64,000 nt of DNA from Dasypus novemcinctus (GCF_030445035.2 NC_080673.1:186663216-186727215); one strand, 5' to 3'. Counted from the stretch's first letter, positions 24,015 to 35,599 are shown. A program made the numbers and translations. The notes: generated from the letters alone by a model not told the origin.

Positions 24015-24435
24015 TGTGGTGGAATGGCCCACTGATTAAGGTGTCCGTCTACCACATGGGAGGTCCATGGTTCAAACCCTGGGCCTCCTTGACCCGTGTG
24101 GAGCTGACCCCTGCACAGTGCTGATGTATGCAAGGAGTGCCGTGCCACACAGGGGTGTCCCCTGCATAGGGGAGTCCAACGTGCAAGGAGTGCACCCTGT
24201 AAGGAGAGCCACCCAGCACGAAAGAAAGTGCAGCCTGCCCAGGAATGATGCTCCCCACACGGAGAGCTGACACAACAAGATGACGCAACAAAAAGAAACA
24301 CAGATTCCTGTGCTGCTGACAACAACAGAAGTGGACAAAGAAGATGCAGCAAATAGAGAGCAGACAACCAGGATGGGGGGGTGGGGGTGGGAAGGGGAGA
24401 TAAATAAAATAAATAAATAAATCTTAAAAAAAAAA
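24015..24435 (+). mobile_element. DAS SINE inside the provirus
   Basis: TSD 'agaagtaaataat' at 24,002-24,014 and 24,436-24,448. The tRNA-Ala-derived head shows an A box (near 'tggcccactgatt') and a B box (near 'ggttcaaaccc'), followed by the body and an A-rich (TAAA)n tail. The internal Pol III promoter is recognisable. It is the youngest layer of the nest. Minus-strand frames of 80-167 codons across it are SINE artefacts. Confidence 0.9.
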
Positions 24436-25139
24436 AGAAGTAAATAATGAAACTATTATTGGAAACTGGAGGAAAGGTGATCCATATTTTCAAGTTGCAG
24501 AGAACTTAGCAAGATAAACTCCTGGTGTTTTATGGAAAGCAGAATTTGAAAATGGTGAGCTGAGCATTTAGCTGAAGAACTTTCCAAAGTAAACTTGGAG
24601 ATTGTGGCTTGGCTTTTCCTTACAGCTTATAATAAAATGCTAGATGAGAGACATAAGCTGAGAACTGAACTGTTGGGCACAAAGAAATCAGAAACTGATC
24701 CTGGAACTTCCAAGTCTCTTGAAATCAAGCTCCCAGATGATAGTGCCCCATATGAGGATTTAACTAAACTTAGAACTTGTAAATTAAAATGAAAATATCC
24801 AGGAGAGACTTTTGGAAATTGTTACTGTCTGATGGCTTGGGACCCTGCTTCCTGCATGCTAAACCAACAAACTTTGAGAGAGCTGTATGAAGAAAATCGC
24901 TGTCAGCCTGGAATAAAAGGGACATAGAAAGTAGGGATAGAAGGGGTAATGTCTTCAAGAGGAAAACCATGGAAGCTGAGATCTGGATTATGATATCACC
25001 TTGGGCCAAGAGAGGAACCCCACCCATGTGTGCAGAGAGGGTGAATTTGCCCTGACATTTGAAAAGGGTAGATATTCCTGCCTGGTGTTCACATAGAGCT
25101 TTGCTGCTCCAGGGTACAGACAGGGTAGAGCACATTCCC

Positions 25140-25379
25140 CAAGGATTAGGGAGGTTTAGGTCCATGCCACATAGGTCTGGGAGGGGCAGGCCTGCCCCCC
25201 AAGAATTAGTAAAGGCCAGGTCTCTAACTCATAGCTCTTTGAGAGTTGGGCCTTTATGCCAAAGGTTAGGGAGAATGTTGTCTTCACTTCACTGTACTAG
25301 GAGGTTTAAGACTCTAACCCAAAGATTGGGTAACGTGTGGCAATCACCTCAATACTCTCAGAAGGCAAGGTCTGGAGCT
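25140..25379 (+). repeat. Four in-phase 60-bp tandem repeats in the provirus interior
   Basis: Units start at 25,140, 25,200, 25,260 and 25,320 with no length variation. They lie in one open frame (25,059-25,511, 150 codons), each encoding 20 residues that begin Q-x-L-(G/V) and carry an S, H or R pattern later. Units differ at about half of positions. No known domain recognised. It could be a remnant of coding or of an RNA structure in the MaLR interior. Confidence 0.7.
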
Positions 25380-25802
25380 TGGTCAACACCCAGATGTATG
25401 ATGAATGTTGCACGAAGAAAATGGCCATTGGGCAAGTCTATGGAAATGGTGGGTCCTCATGAGGCCCAGGGAAAAGAAACCATCATTTTAAGAATCACTC
25501 TCAGAATTTGAAATTGAATGGAGTATGCTTTGCAGTTTACTGAACTGTAGAGAACCCATGACTCTTGTTTCCCTTCCAATTTCTCCTTATGGTAAAGCAA
25601 GTGTTTATCCTTTGTCTGTCTATTTGTGTTTTGGAAGCATAAATGCTTTTGTAAGATTCAAAAGTCTACAGTCAGATAGGAATTTGCCTCAAGATAAACT
25701 GTATTTCTTTAAATTGATTGTGATATGACTCTGTATTTAGCATTGTACTGATTTAAGGTTTTTGGGGTAATGTAATGCCTTTTTGGAAATCAGAGGATGA
25801 AG

Positions 25803-26355
25803 TGTAGCAGTTTGATATTGTTTATGAATTGCAAAAATAGATATTGGATTATGTTTGTGAACTGGTCTTTTCCCCTGGGTTTATTGGATTATATTGGATT
25901 AAGAGGTTTTACTTGATTAAATAATGATTGGGGTTTTAACTGGGCCATGTCAGTAGGATGTACCACAGAGAAGGGAGGTTGGAGTTTAGATCCTGGAGAC
26001 CGGGAAGTAAACACACAGAGAAGCAGATACATGAGGAAGGAGAGAAGTCTCACTAAACACAGAGGCCTCAGAGAGACAGCCATTCACCCAATGGTCTACA
26101 GCTGGCATTGTGGAGAAAGCAGAGCAGCTGAGCCTGAAGAGAGATGAGCACAGAGAAGAGAGGAACCCAGGAAGCCTGAACCCTTGCAGACATCAACAGC
26201 CATCTTGCTCTAACACGTGGCAACAGACTTTGGTGAGGGAAGTAACTTCTCTTTATGGCTGGTAACTGTAAGCTTCTACTCCAAATAAGTACCCTTTATA
26301 AAAGCCAACAGATTCCTGGTATTTTGCATCAGCACCCCTTTGGCTGGCTAATACA
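25803..26355 (+). repeat. 3' LTR of the provirus
   Basis: Begins TGTAGCAGTTTGATATTG and ends 'ggctggctaataca'. It differs from the 5' LTR by many substitutions and a deletion of about 40 bp, showing considerable age. Confidence 0.8.
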
Positions 26356-27374
26356 GTAGTCCCCAATCTGCTTCAGACTGAGAGGGAGCTTAGATCACAT
26401 GGGGCAGATGGATGGAACTGTTTTGCTTGCAGTTGTAGATATCTTCTGTTGTTTGGAATGGGTGTTGTTCATAATCATCCTTTTGGTAGTTGTCCTAAGT
26501 GAATAAGGAATGTTGGCTGCAACTTTGCTGAGATTCAGGGCTCAATCAGTATATGAATAGACTGAAGATTTAAGTCTCTGGAATGCATATTTAATAAGGG
26601 TAATACTAATTATAAGTTCAAATAAAAGGGGAAGAAGAGCCATGCACAGGAAAAGTATAAATGAGTCTAACTCTGATACATTGAGGAGATATCTTAGCAT
26701 ATATATAATATATCATATACTTCCTGGGGTTGTCTGCCCTGCCTATAGTGTCTAGGTGTCTCTAGAACCCTCAGGAGCTCCTTGCTTGAGGCACTGTTTA
26801 CTGGGGCAGTCAGTGAGATCCTCCTGAGATGTGCACAAGCATAAACTCTGGAATAATCTCCAGATTCATTTTGAAGTCTCTTAGCATAAAAACTCATTTA
26901 ATATTTCCTCCATTTGGTCTAGGTCAGATGACAACTTGATTTCTAATTTGCAGCCTCTAGAATTGTGAGGCAATACATTTCTGTTCTTTTAAGCCATCCA
27001 GTCTGTGATTCTTTGTTATGGCAGCCTTATTACAAACTCTATTACAAAACTCAGTTAGTTCATCTGTTTAAAAAGGTGGGAATAAGAAAATTTACTTTTC
27101 AAGATGAGGATTCACAATGACGTATGCAAAACAACCTGCAGATGCCTCCTATTTAGATTGTGATCAGTGAATGGTACCTATTATTATTCTTGTCTTACTT
27201 CTGTTGCCTTTCCTTTGTATTTAAAAATCATGTTTGTTTAATAAGGCAAATTTCACCTCCAGATCTCAAACTCTATTTTACACAGTTATTCCCATGTACC
27301 TGGCCTTCTTGGAGCCAAAGCTCTTGAAAAGGAATTGATGTAGGTGATAATTTTCTTGTGAAAAGGTAGGTGAA

Positions 27375-27500
27375 GTGTTGTGCTTTACCTATTTTATAGA
27401 TGCTCACACTGAGGCTGAAACCTTGGATGCTTCCCAAGAAATTCAAACTATGAACTAAAACTATAATTAAATTCCTTTACTTCCAAGCCTGCAGTTTCAG
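27375..27500 (-). mobile_element. MIR SINE fragment
   Basis: 'attttatagatgctcacact', 'gaggctgaaacc' and 'tacttccaagcctgcagttt' follow the antisense MIR order. Confidence 0.5.
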
Positions 27501-28785
27501 ACTTTTGCTTCTGCAGTCGTGTCCGCACAACCTATGTCATCAATGTGCTGAAAGAAACAACATTTATAAAGCTCCCTGAGTACCAAGCAGTATCACAAAA
27601 CCATGCATTTCACAAAGAAGGAATCATTTAGAAAAATCCAATTTGAGAGGAGCAAGATTAATAACAAAACAAGGGATTGTAGCTTAATCACATAAAATCA
27701 AAGCTATCTAGATATAAATTTTTTTGGTGGTGGTCAAAGGAAAGAGTAATTCATTTTTGTGGTTCTTAAATGGGATTTTCTCCAGATCAAAATAACACTC
27801 AATTCTTCAGCCTTGTACTGATAATACCGTTGCTAACCGAGAATGCTGGGAGCAAGAATTGAAGCCACTGTGTGTTGAATAGCTTCCGTCAAAATTTATT
27901 GTCCCCTTTATGTATTTGAAAATTTGAATTATAAGAAGAATGATATATGCCTCAGTCAGGTATGGCCTTATATAAGATTTTTCATTTTTGAAATTTATTA
28001 GTTTTCCTTAAGCAATCCTTCTTTCATAAGAAAGGCTGCAATGGCTTGGCCTTTAATAAGTTTGCAGCAACATTAAGCTCTATTGATCTGAATTAGTATA
28101 TCTGCCTTTTGTTTTGGTAATTTTTACTGTGATTCACAGGTAGCAAGACAAACAGGCACCTGGTTTTCTATTACTATGCTGGAAAAACATATTATCTACC
28201 ATTGAATGTATTGCAAGTATTGGGAATAATTTACACAGCAGAATTTTGGTTTTGTGTGTTAAATCTTTTAAATCCTGGCACTAGTGTCAATACATAAACA
28301 CATTAAACAATGCTAAATAAACATTAAATGAATGAATGAATATTGTGTATTAGACTTAACACTCAAGTTTTATTGTTACTTGAGAATGTCCAAGTGCTCA
28401 GGTGGGTTGGTTAGACCAGGCTTAAACCTAATAGCTCAAGATTTGGACCTTGATGAATGATTTTGACTGCACAGTCCACTCACACATGGTCAAAGTGGGG
28501 AGAGCTGACCCATCAGAGGGTTGAACTGAGTTGGGGTCCCTAAGGCAGCACAAGGAGCTAAAAGCACCAAAAGTGACAGCAACATGGTTATCAAGAAGAA
28601 ATCAGAATTATGAATTGGGAGCCTGCTGGGACAAGTTTAGGAATTGATTACCTATAATTTAGGAAGTCCCAAGGAAATTGTTATGAACATGCATGGATCT
28701 TTGTGGTTGGTTTTAAGTGGGCACATTATCTTGGCTGAAAGCTACCAGGTCAAGATGGATTGAATGTATTTTAGAAATTAGTTAA
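27500..28785. other. Repeat-poor unannotated sequence
   Basis: No gene, RNA or repeat recognised apart from a short ATGAATGAATG tract at about 28,328. Conservation cannot be judged from this sequence alone. Confidence 0.4.
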
Positions 28786-28789
28786 AATA

Positions 28790-28975
28790 TATAATACTGG
28801 CATTGACTATATGCCAGACAGTGCTAGGCTCTTTTCCATGGATTATTTTACATAAATCTGATATTACTATCTTCATTTTAGAAATGGGACACTGAGGTCT
28901 AGAGAGTTTAGTTAGGAGCACAAGATACAGAAAATGCTATAGTCAGGACTTCAACTTTTAGAAGCTGTCTTCAGA
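28790..28975 (-). mobile_element. MIR SINE
   Basis: 'gccagacagtgctaggctct', 'atcttcattttagaaatggg' and 'gacactgaggtctagagagt' follow the antisense MIR order. Confidence 0.75.
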
Positions 28976-29244
28976 GATTGGGTTTGAAACAAACAGCTTC
29001 AAAAAGTGGGATATACCCTGCCCTTACAAGGGAATATTTTCCTGACTTTTTTCTGCCCCATTTTCTTGGCCACTCAGAGTTACCGTTGGTCATTTTTAAG
29101 ACAATAAATGTGCAAAAGGTATTTCAACTGAAACCAGAAAAAGATCATTCTCTGAACATAATTCTACTTTCAAGACACCATTTCTCTAAGTCAGCATCTT
29201 CTATATTTGGCATTTTGTGCTGATGTTTGCAGTCATTTTTTCAA

Positions 29245-29640
29245 TCATGAATATTTATTAGGAGTTCACTACGTGCCAGGCACTGTGTTAGGTGGTTGGA
29301 TTCCATCATGAACAAAACTGACCAAAATCCTTGCCCTCATGGATCTCATATTCTAGTGAATGGTGGGGGAATAGAAAACAAAAAGTAATAGAGTACATAA
29401 GTAAACCATAAGTTTATTAGATGGTGATCGGTACTACAGAGAAAAGAAAAAGGAAAGGAAAGGAAAGGATAGGAAGGAACATCAGATGTGCCTTGGGGGA
29501 GAGATTTAAAACAGTGATTTGCATAGGTTTCTTTGAGTAGGTGATAGCTGAGCAAAGACTTGAAGGCAGTAAGGAAGTGCTCCATGGGTGTTTAGGTACA
29601 AGGATGATTATTACGAGGAAGCTGCATGATCTCAGGTGAA
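29245..29640 (-). mobile_element. L2 LINE 3' region
   Basis: 'tacgtgccaggcactgtgtt', 'cttgccctcatggatctcat' and 'gagcaaagacttgaaggcag' follow the complement of the L2 3' end. It includes a (GGAAA)n stretch at about 29,446-29,470. Confidence 0.75.
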
Positions 29641-29991
29641 TGGCTGGGAAGACTATTGTCACGGGTGAAGTCAGAGCTAAACATTTTACATGCAGATTGG
29701 TCCCTTCACCTTGACCTCATCAGACTCTTGAGAAAATTAAGAGTGTAACCTTCCATTTCCCAGCAAGCCACTAGCTTTGCCTTAGAATGGCCATGAACTT
29801 CCTTCTGAGAACTCATAAACCCTACTGTCAGCATGAATCATCAGTATGGTTCCTTCTCCAGAACAACATCCAATCTGCCTAATAGGGTTGTTTGCCAACC
29901 AGAAGACCCTAAGGTGTATGGGGTCAGCACTCTAGTCTAGAGAGAGCTCAAGATTCCCTTTCCCCACCACTTTCTAATCCCACCAATCCCT

Positions 29992-30010
29992 CCCCCCCCC
30001 CCCCCCCCCC
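29992..30010. repeat. Poly-C tract (19 C)
   Basis: Uninterrupted run of 19 C. An assembly or length error is likely in such tracts. Confidence 0.9.
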
Positions 30011-30019
30011 AACAATCTG

Positions 30020-30735
30020 ATATATTAAGGTCTGGAATATTATTAGACCATGATGGTAGTAAGTGGAGCTTTTCAGATACAAGTAAATCAACTCAACATG
30101 AAAATACTGGTTAATTCTTGCTAATCATAATCTCTGATTGGCATTTATGTGTGTCAGCAGTGAATACAAATGAAGATGAATTATTACTTTGCACATGTAA
30201 TAGAGGGTACCAAATATTTCCAAATATGTGTTCCAGGGAGGGAATACCTATTTACTAGATGAGGGCAGCTCCCTTTTCGGTTTACAGGTTTTCTTACTGT
30301 TCTCTTTCTTTTCTTACAGTGGCTCATCTTTGACTAGGCTTGGCTCTTTTTCTGCCAAACCATTAAATAAGGTAAAACCCAACACTGACAAAGAGATTGC
30401 CATAAAAGGGTTGCTGACTTGTTGAGGCTGGGTTGACAACCCAAGAGAAGAGCTTTTCTCCTTTGCAAAAATGTTCATGCCTAACTTGGGCAACTTGTCA
30501 GTGGGTTTGCTTGGCATCAAGCAGTTGTCAAATACCAGCAAAGTCTCAAAAGGATGCTGACAGAGGCCCTGCTCAGGGCCCTGTCAGTGTTTAGTGGAGA
30601 GGAAAACTGATTTTTAATTATTCATAGAATCTTTTCTTAATGGAGAATATGTGTGTGTGTGTGAAGTATTTTCAGTTTGGATCTCTGGTAAAAATTCTAT
30701 ATTAGAGTGACTCAGGGTAGAATAGAAAGTTTCTT
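30020..30735. other. Unannotated sequence
   Basis: No gene or repeat recognised apart from a short (TG)n near 30,650. Open frames of 65-75 codons on both strands at 30,228-30,541 have no family resemblance. Confidence 0.4.
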
Positions 30736-30739
30736 ATCC

Positions 30740-30985
30740 CAGATATGGCTGAAGATACAGATAACATGGTTTAGTAGAGAGGAGAGATTTTGGAGCCCTA
30801 CAAAGACTGGGATCAAATAAAGACAGTACCTTATTCTCACATTATGATCATGGGAAAATTGCTTACTCATATTAAACTGCAGTTTCCTGATTTCTAAGAA
30901 TCAGTATTGCTCTGTGTGCGTCTTGCAGGCTTTTTGTGAAGGGTAAATGAGAGAATATGTGTTAATGGTAAAGAAACCACATAAG
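30740..30985 (+). mobile_element. MIR SINE
   Basis: 'ggtttagtagagaggagaga', 'gatcatgggaaaattgctta' and 'ctgcagtttcctgatttcta' follow MIR order. Confidence 0.7.
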
Positions 30986-30989
30986 CTAG

Positions 30990-31135
30990 TCTAAGGCCCT
31001 TGCTTTACAAATAAGGAAATTGCATCTTAGAGAATTTAAGTGACTTGTTAATCAGGTACAAATCTAACCATTCTCATCTGCTTAACTCTGATCCCAGGGC
31101 TCTTTTGACTGCACCATGCAGGGGGCAAGAAAACC
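30990..31135 (-). mobile_element. MIR SINE fragment
   Basis: 'aataaggaaattgcatctta', 'gagaatttaagtgacttgtt' and the 'gctcttttgactgcaccatg' end match antisense MIR. It is convergent with the MIR just to the left. Confidence 0.65.
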
Positions 31136-31139
31136 ATTT

Positions 31140-31585
31140 ATAAGGAATGCACATTATGTAATATAACTACATAAAGCTTGAGAACACATATTCTCTATTT
31201 AATTCTCACTACATGAAGCTAGATTCCAACAGGCTAAAAGAATAGAGGAAGTGGCCACAGTAGTGAAGGGTGGTTATAAATCTGAGACAAAGAACTGGAA
31301 ACAAGTTGTGCTCTAGGATATAATTCACATGCATGCATTAGCCTGTGGGGAGGGGAAGGATGCCCTGCTTTTTAAAATCTCTTTCTTGTGTTCAACAGGC
31401 ACTGGGAATACTTTAATGTCTTTGTACATTAATTCTTTAAGTATTTGATAAATACAGGATTGGATAGTTATTTTCAAATTACTTAAAGTCACCAAGCAAA
31501 CCATCTGACAAACCACTTGCAATATAACACGCTAAGGGTGATGATAAAGGAAGTATGAGTCTTGTAGGATGCATAGACAAGGGAA
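31140..31585. other. Unannotated sequence
   Basis: Nothing recognised. Confidence 0.35.
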
Positions 31586-31589
31586 ATTC

Positions 31590-31740
31590 AAGCTCTGGTT
31601 GCAGATAGGGATCCACCAAGAGAGACTGCAGAAAGGAACTGAGGCCTGAGCTGAGACTTGAAAGTGGTTGATTAGCCAGAGAAAGAGAGACAGGAAGGAG
31701 CAGAACATGCTATTTTCCCCAAGTCCTGAAGGTCAAAGGT
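31590..31740 (-). mobile_element. L2 LINE fragment, weak
   Basis: 'gaggcctgagctgagacttg' and 'gattagccagagaaagagag' resemble the complement of L2 upstream of its 3' end. Confidence 0.5.
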
Positions 31741-32119
31741 TCTGGCTATTTACCTTCATGGCTGCTCCCCTGTCTTCCGTGACCTGGCATATCTATTGAA
31801 AGAACATGGTAACTGTTTGCTGGGTTGAGATAAAATGTTAGACAAAGAAGGGTCGCCTGGCTAACACATGTGAGACAGGTGTTCTGGAAAGATAAGCTCA
31901 GAAGTGGGTAAGGGCAGAGTTGTGGGGATGGAGTGCATAAAGCTTCCATTGGACAGATGGGCTCATGTCCAGCTATCAAGCTGTCAGCTCTGCCTGTGGC
32001 TTAATTGTTCCTGCCTCAGAGGCCTCCACCCACCCCTCACTCCAGCCTCCAATTGTCCTTCAATTCATCACTCTAATTTCCACTTTGACCAAAGGAACTG
32101 AGAACGAGAAACGAGAAAC

Positions 32120-32300
32120 AACTACCTTTGGCTTGTGACAAGCACTGTGCTAGGTTCTTTACATTTATGATCAGACTTAGTCCTCACAACAGTCCTCTGG
32201 GGGAAGTACTGCTCTTCCCATTTCTCAAAAGGGGAAACGCTCTTGTTAGGCTAATAACATTCCTAGAGCTGAAAAGCATGAAAGGTCATCATAGATCTGG
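32120..32300 (-). mobile_element. MIR SINE
   Basis: 'gacaagcactgtgctaggtt', 'gtcctcacaacagtcctctg' and 'cccatttctcaaaaggggaa' follow antisense MIR. Confidence 0.8.
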
Positions 32301-32407
32301 ATTTTGCTTATTTCTCTAGGTATACCTCCTACATAGTTATGCTCTAGCTCATGATTTATATTCTAGCTACACAAAGCTGCTTCTAATTCTTCCTTCCATG
32401 CCAAGTG

Positions 32408-32595
32408 CACTGGTTCTCAACTGGGGACTTTTATTTACCCCCACCCTCACATGCAAAATTCAACAATATCTGGAGCCATTTATGATTGCCACAATTGTCA
32501 GGGGCCACTATCGTATACTGGATAGAGGCTAGGGATGCTCCTCAACATCCTTCAACACATAGGATAGTCCTTTTCTTCTTAACCTCCATCTTCCT
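32408..32595 (+). mobile_element. MER5A-like hAT DNA transposon
   Basis: 'actggttctcaactggggac', 'tatctggagccatttatgat', 'gtcaggggccacta' and 'agggatgctcctcaacatcc' match MER5A, a non-autonomous hAT-Charlie element, in order. Confidence 0.75.
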
Positions 32596-32599
32596 CCCC

Positions 32600-33575
32600 A
32601 TGCTGTGATAATTAAAGGAAAAATAAAACAACCTAATGTGAACTGAAAAGAAAAAAAGGAACTGAACAGATCTAGTGGAAAAAAGTCATGAAGTGGCAAT
32701 GTGTGTGTGCAAGGGCACAGATTCAGAAAAATCTAGTTGGCCTTTCCTGGCTTCTGTCAGAGAATTTCAAGTGACAGTAGCACTTGGACCAGCTGCCAAG
32801 GGAAATGGCTGGAAAGCAGGAGACATTTGAGGCTCCTGACACACTGTTCTTTAAAGGAGAGTATCTGCAACAACCTTTGAGCTTCCTTGCTCCCTTTGGC
32901 ACTTGAAAGCAGTCAAAGGAACATTGAGGACCCATCCTCATTGTTTTCATTCTGCACAGTCTCAGAATTTAGAATAGCACAGGAATGGAAAAAAGATGGC
33001 TGAAACTGTTTCAGTTAAACTTTTTCAACCTGTAGAAGCAGAGGATCAAGAAATGGAAACTGGTTATACATAAACATCCAGATGCCTCGACAGGCTTAGA
33101 CTAAATTGACATCTGGCTCCATGAATTCATAAAGGATTTTAAATTTATAAATCTTTGGATATGATTTTTTATATTTTAGATACTTATTTTTATAAACAGG
33201 AGCTTGAACTTTAAAAAATACAGTAAATATTAAAAACTCTTAATTTATTGTAAGAGCAGACTGATGGAAAAAATGGATAAGAGTGGGCATCTTTTCCCAG
33301 GCACTGATTTCTCCCTCTGGTTCCAAATATCCTTGCTTTCCAATATTCATCCTCGCCCTTTTCTTTCTGAGGCAAAATAACATGGTTAGGAAAATTATTA
33401 CAAGAATAGCAAAAACAATTATCTAGTGGATAATATGCTACCTGCAGCAGATAACTGTCCAACTGTCTTGAGAATTCAAAGATTACGTAGTAAATCTTTG
33501 AGTTCCTTCAGTCAGGGAGGATGATTAATAGTGTTGCACAGGAAGTGCATACACCCATTTCCTGTACTACAGGTC
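32600..33575. other. Unannotated sequence
   Basis: No repeat or coding signal recognised. Confidence 0.4.
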
Positions 33576-33579
33576 ATCT

Positions 33580-34460
33580 TTTTTTTTTTTTTAAATAATT
33601 ACAAGCATCATCTCTTTTATTTTACACAATTTAAATTAAATACCTTTGGGTACAGTAGATATTTGACATGAAAAGTAGTTATATCAGAAAGGGCATCAGA
33701 AAAATAGCGACTCATCTTACACATAATAACTAGAAATTATTCCTCTCTTTGAGTACGTAAGTGTTAAAAATCCTAAGATTGTTGTATAGGGAACGAAGGA
33801 GGTACTACCTTATAATTAAATTTTCCTTGGAAATAATCCTTTAGAAATGCTTTGAAGTGTAAATCACCTAGTTATTAAACATGAGTCATTTACATTTTTA
33901 CAAAGAGTTTGGATAAATACATCAATTATAGTTCAGTAGCTCTTAAAAGAACTATTAATCAGGTTCGGTGACGCAACTGTTCTACGATTTCCGGTAAGTT
34001 GGGGTTCTCCTTTGCAGTATCTCTCACTCTTCGTCATTTATCTTCTTGTCGATGTCCTCTTCTGCTGAGTGGGTTCCCTCAGCAATGTAGATTTCCAGCT
34101 TATTTTTTAAACACCACTGAGTCTTTACTCTTGAGCACAGTCCTTGCAAATCTGCAAAGAACAAAGAGCAATTGTTGGCGTGAACCAGATAACAAATAGT
34201 TTTCATTTATTTCTTTAACTTCACACAATTTTCCGCTACTAGTTCTTTTAAAGTGTTGGGCTTCCCAGGGTCCCGGATAGTTCCAATCAAACCTTTAACT
34301 TCGGGCGCTTTCTCTCCCGTGACACGGTGCCCGGGGCCAGCTCCCAGCTCAGAAAGACGGAAGAACCACACGACTCTGTTCCGGCCGCAGGGCAGCCCCG
34401 ACGCCGTCTCCATCCTCACGCTCCGCCATTCCTGGCGACTGTCCCACCAGACCATCTGTT
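33580..34460 (-). pseudogene. CIAO2A: Processed pseudogene of CIAO2A (FAM96A)
   Basis: CIAO2A is a small DUF59-type factor that helps deliver Fe-S clusters in the cytosol. Minus-strand frames 34,207-34,455 and 34,024-34,206 together cover most of the protein without introns: an IRD-P-x-KPNTL block, a LEIY-x-x-EGTHS-x-EEDI block, and in a shifted frame near 33,965-34,015 the C-terminal NP-x-LREIVEQ region. A stop lies between the two frames, internal residues are lost, and an indel follows KINDEE, so it cannot make the protein. A T15 run at about 33,579-33,593 is the poly-A tail in antisense, after about 370 bp of 3'UTR. No introns plus poly-A means L1-mediated retrocopy. The 5' part (34,310-34,440) keeps CpGs. 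Confidence 0.85.
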
Positions 34461-34609
34461 TTTATTGTCAGCCAATCTTGAAGTTATTGCTTCCTGGAGG
34501 ACAGAATATAATGCTGTCTTCCCGCTCCTGCAGCATAAGCAGAGAGGTCGGATTAGGGGGCCATATGGGCTGAAATTAGGCACAGCTGAGTGGGAGGCAA
34601 GTATCTATT

Positions 34610-35405
34610 TGTGGACTTTATGTCCAATTTTGTTAGTCTCTCTATTTCTATACTGATACCAGATTGTCTCAATTACTTTGACTTTATGATGATTCTTGAT
34701 ATCAGATAAAGCAATTTTCTTACCTTCAAATATCTGTTAACTTCCATATGGAATGTCCAATTGACTTGTCATGTACCACAAGAAGAATACACTGCAAAGC
34801 AACAAAGAAAAGCCCTGTGAAATTTTGACTGAAATTTCATGGAATTCAATTTTAAAATAATTGGGGAAAATTGATTTTTTAAGATATTGAATCTTCCTAT
34901 TCATGGACATGGTATATTTCTTCATTTATTTATGCCAGCTGCTTCTTTGTAACTTTTCCCCCCTCCCCCCTTAAGTAATTTTCTTCATGGAGGTCTTGAA
35001 TAGTTTTTGTTAAATTTACTCCTACATACCTTGGATTTTCTATTAAAATTGTGAGTGAAATCTCTTTTCAGTTGTATTTTCAAAGTGTCTATTACTAGTT
35101 TAGGCAAAATAAGGACACATTTTATTACTTTTCAGTTGTTACATATCTTATTTCTTTATCCTATTTGTACTTTGTACAATGCTGAATATAGTCAATCTTA
35201 GTTTATACTTGTCTTGTACATTTGTTTTAAAGGGAGTTCCTTTGAGATTTGCCCATTACAAAAGAAATTTTGAGTTTTTATTCTTTGTAGACCTTATTAA
35301 GAAAAAGAATTCTTTTTATTTTGGTTAACTTAGTGGTTTTAACCATGAAATTACTTTTTCAGATGATTTTTACATTTATTGAGATAATCACGTTTTTCTC
35401 TTTTT
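34610..35405 (-). mobile_element. L1 ORF2 fragment (late RT region)
   Basis: In antisense it carries phrases typical of old L1 ORF2, such as 'ctatactgataccagattgt', 'attcatggacatggtatatt' and, near the right end, 'tttattgagataatcacgtt'. Stops in all frames. 5'- and 3'-truncated. Confidence 0.7.
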
Positions 35406-35485
35406 TTCCTAAAGATTTATTTATTTATTTATCTCCCTAATCCACCCCCCTCCCCCTGCAACCCATTGTCTGCTCTCTGTGTGGA
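35405..35485 (-). mobile_element. DAS SINE 3' end, truncated
   Basis: 'aaagatttatttatttattt' then 'attgtctgctctctgtgtgg' is the antisense tail and 3' body of a DAS SINE, cut short at about 35,485. Confidence 0.65.
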
Positions 35486-35599
35486 AAATGTGTTAGGGTA
35501 AAATTTTACAGTTTCAAGGCCATGAAATATCCAAATCAATGCACCGTAAGAAATGATTTCTAGACTTACAGAGCTAGAGTCTGGAAGTTAGGTTTAAAG

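Larger units (their letters stand above)
23221..26355 (+). mobile_element. MaLR/ERVL-like provirus with two LTRs
   Basis: Two direct LTRs (23,221-23,817 and 25,803-26,355) flank about 2 kb of interior, of which 421 bp is a SINE. A primer-binding-site-like TGGTACCAGAGAGTGGG (23,823-23,839) follows the 5' LTR and a purine-rich stretch precedes the 3' LTR. The 3' LTR lacks a block of about 40 bp seen in the 5' LTR near 23,393-23,430. The interior has no readable gag, pol or env; non-coding interiors are known for MaLR elements. A fossil, not infectious. Confidence 0.8.
22746..26923 (-). mobile_element. L1 3' portion inserted in the MLT1 LTR
   Basis: TSD 'tcagatgaca' at 22,736-22,745 and 26,924-26,933. 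Left arm 22,746-23,220 is the antisense L1 3' terminus. Right arm 26,356-26,923 continues the same 3'UTR (compare 9,990-10,550 of the L1 at 9,498-12,117). Between the arms sits the provirus 23,221-26,355. 5'-truncated, without coding sequence. Confidence 0.8.
22425..27040 (+). mobile_element. MLT1-type LTR split by a 4.2-kb insertion
   Basis: Left arm 22,425-22,745 begins near 'ttgtggattgaattgtgttc' and carries 'gactggtgtctctataagaa'. Right arm 26,924-27,040 has 'gtgaggcaatacatttctgt' and the 'tatggcagcc' end typical of MaLR LTRs. The arms join in register if the material between the 10-bp direct repeats 'tcagatgaca' is removed. Non-coding endogenous retrovirus-like LTR. Confidence 0.8.

Noticed and set aside
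23990..24493. 167-codon minus-strand frame
   Set aside because: It is the antisense of the DAS SINE at 24,015-24,435 and its flanks.
25141..25380. Regularly spaced repeats resembling a CRISPR array
   Set aside because: Units are contiguous with no unique spacers, in a mammalian MaLR interior.
34310..34440. Small GC- and CpG-rich patch, possible CpG-island promoter
   Set aside because: It corresponds to the GC-rich 5' coding part of the CIAO2A retrocopy.
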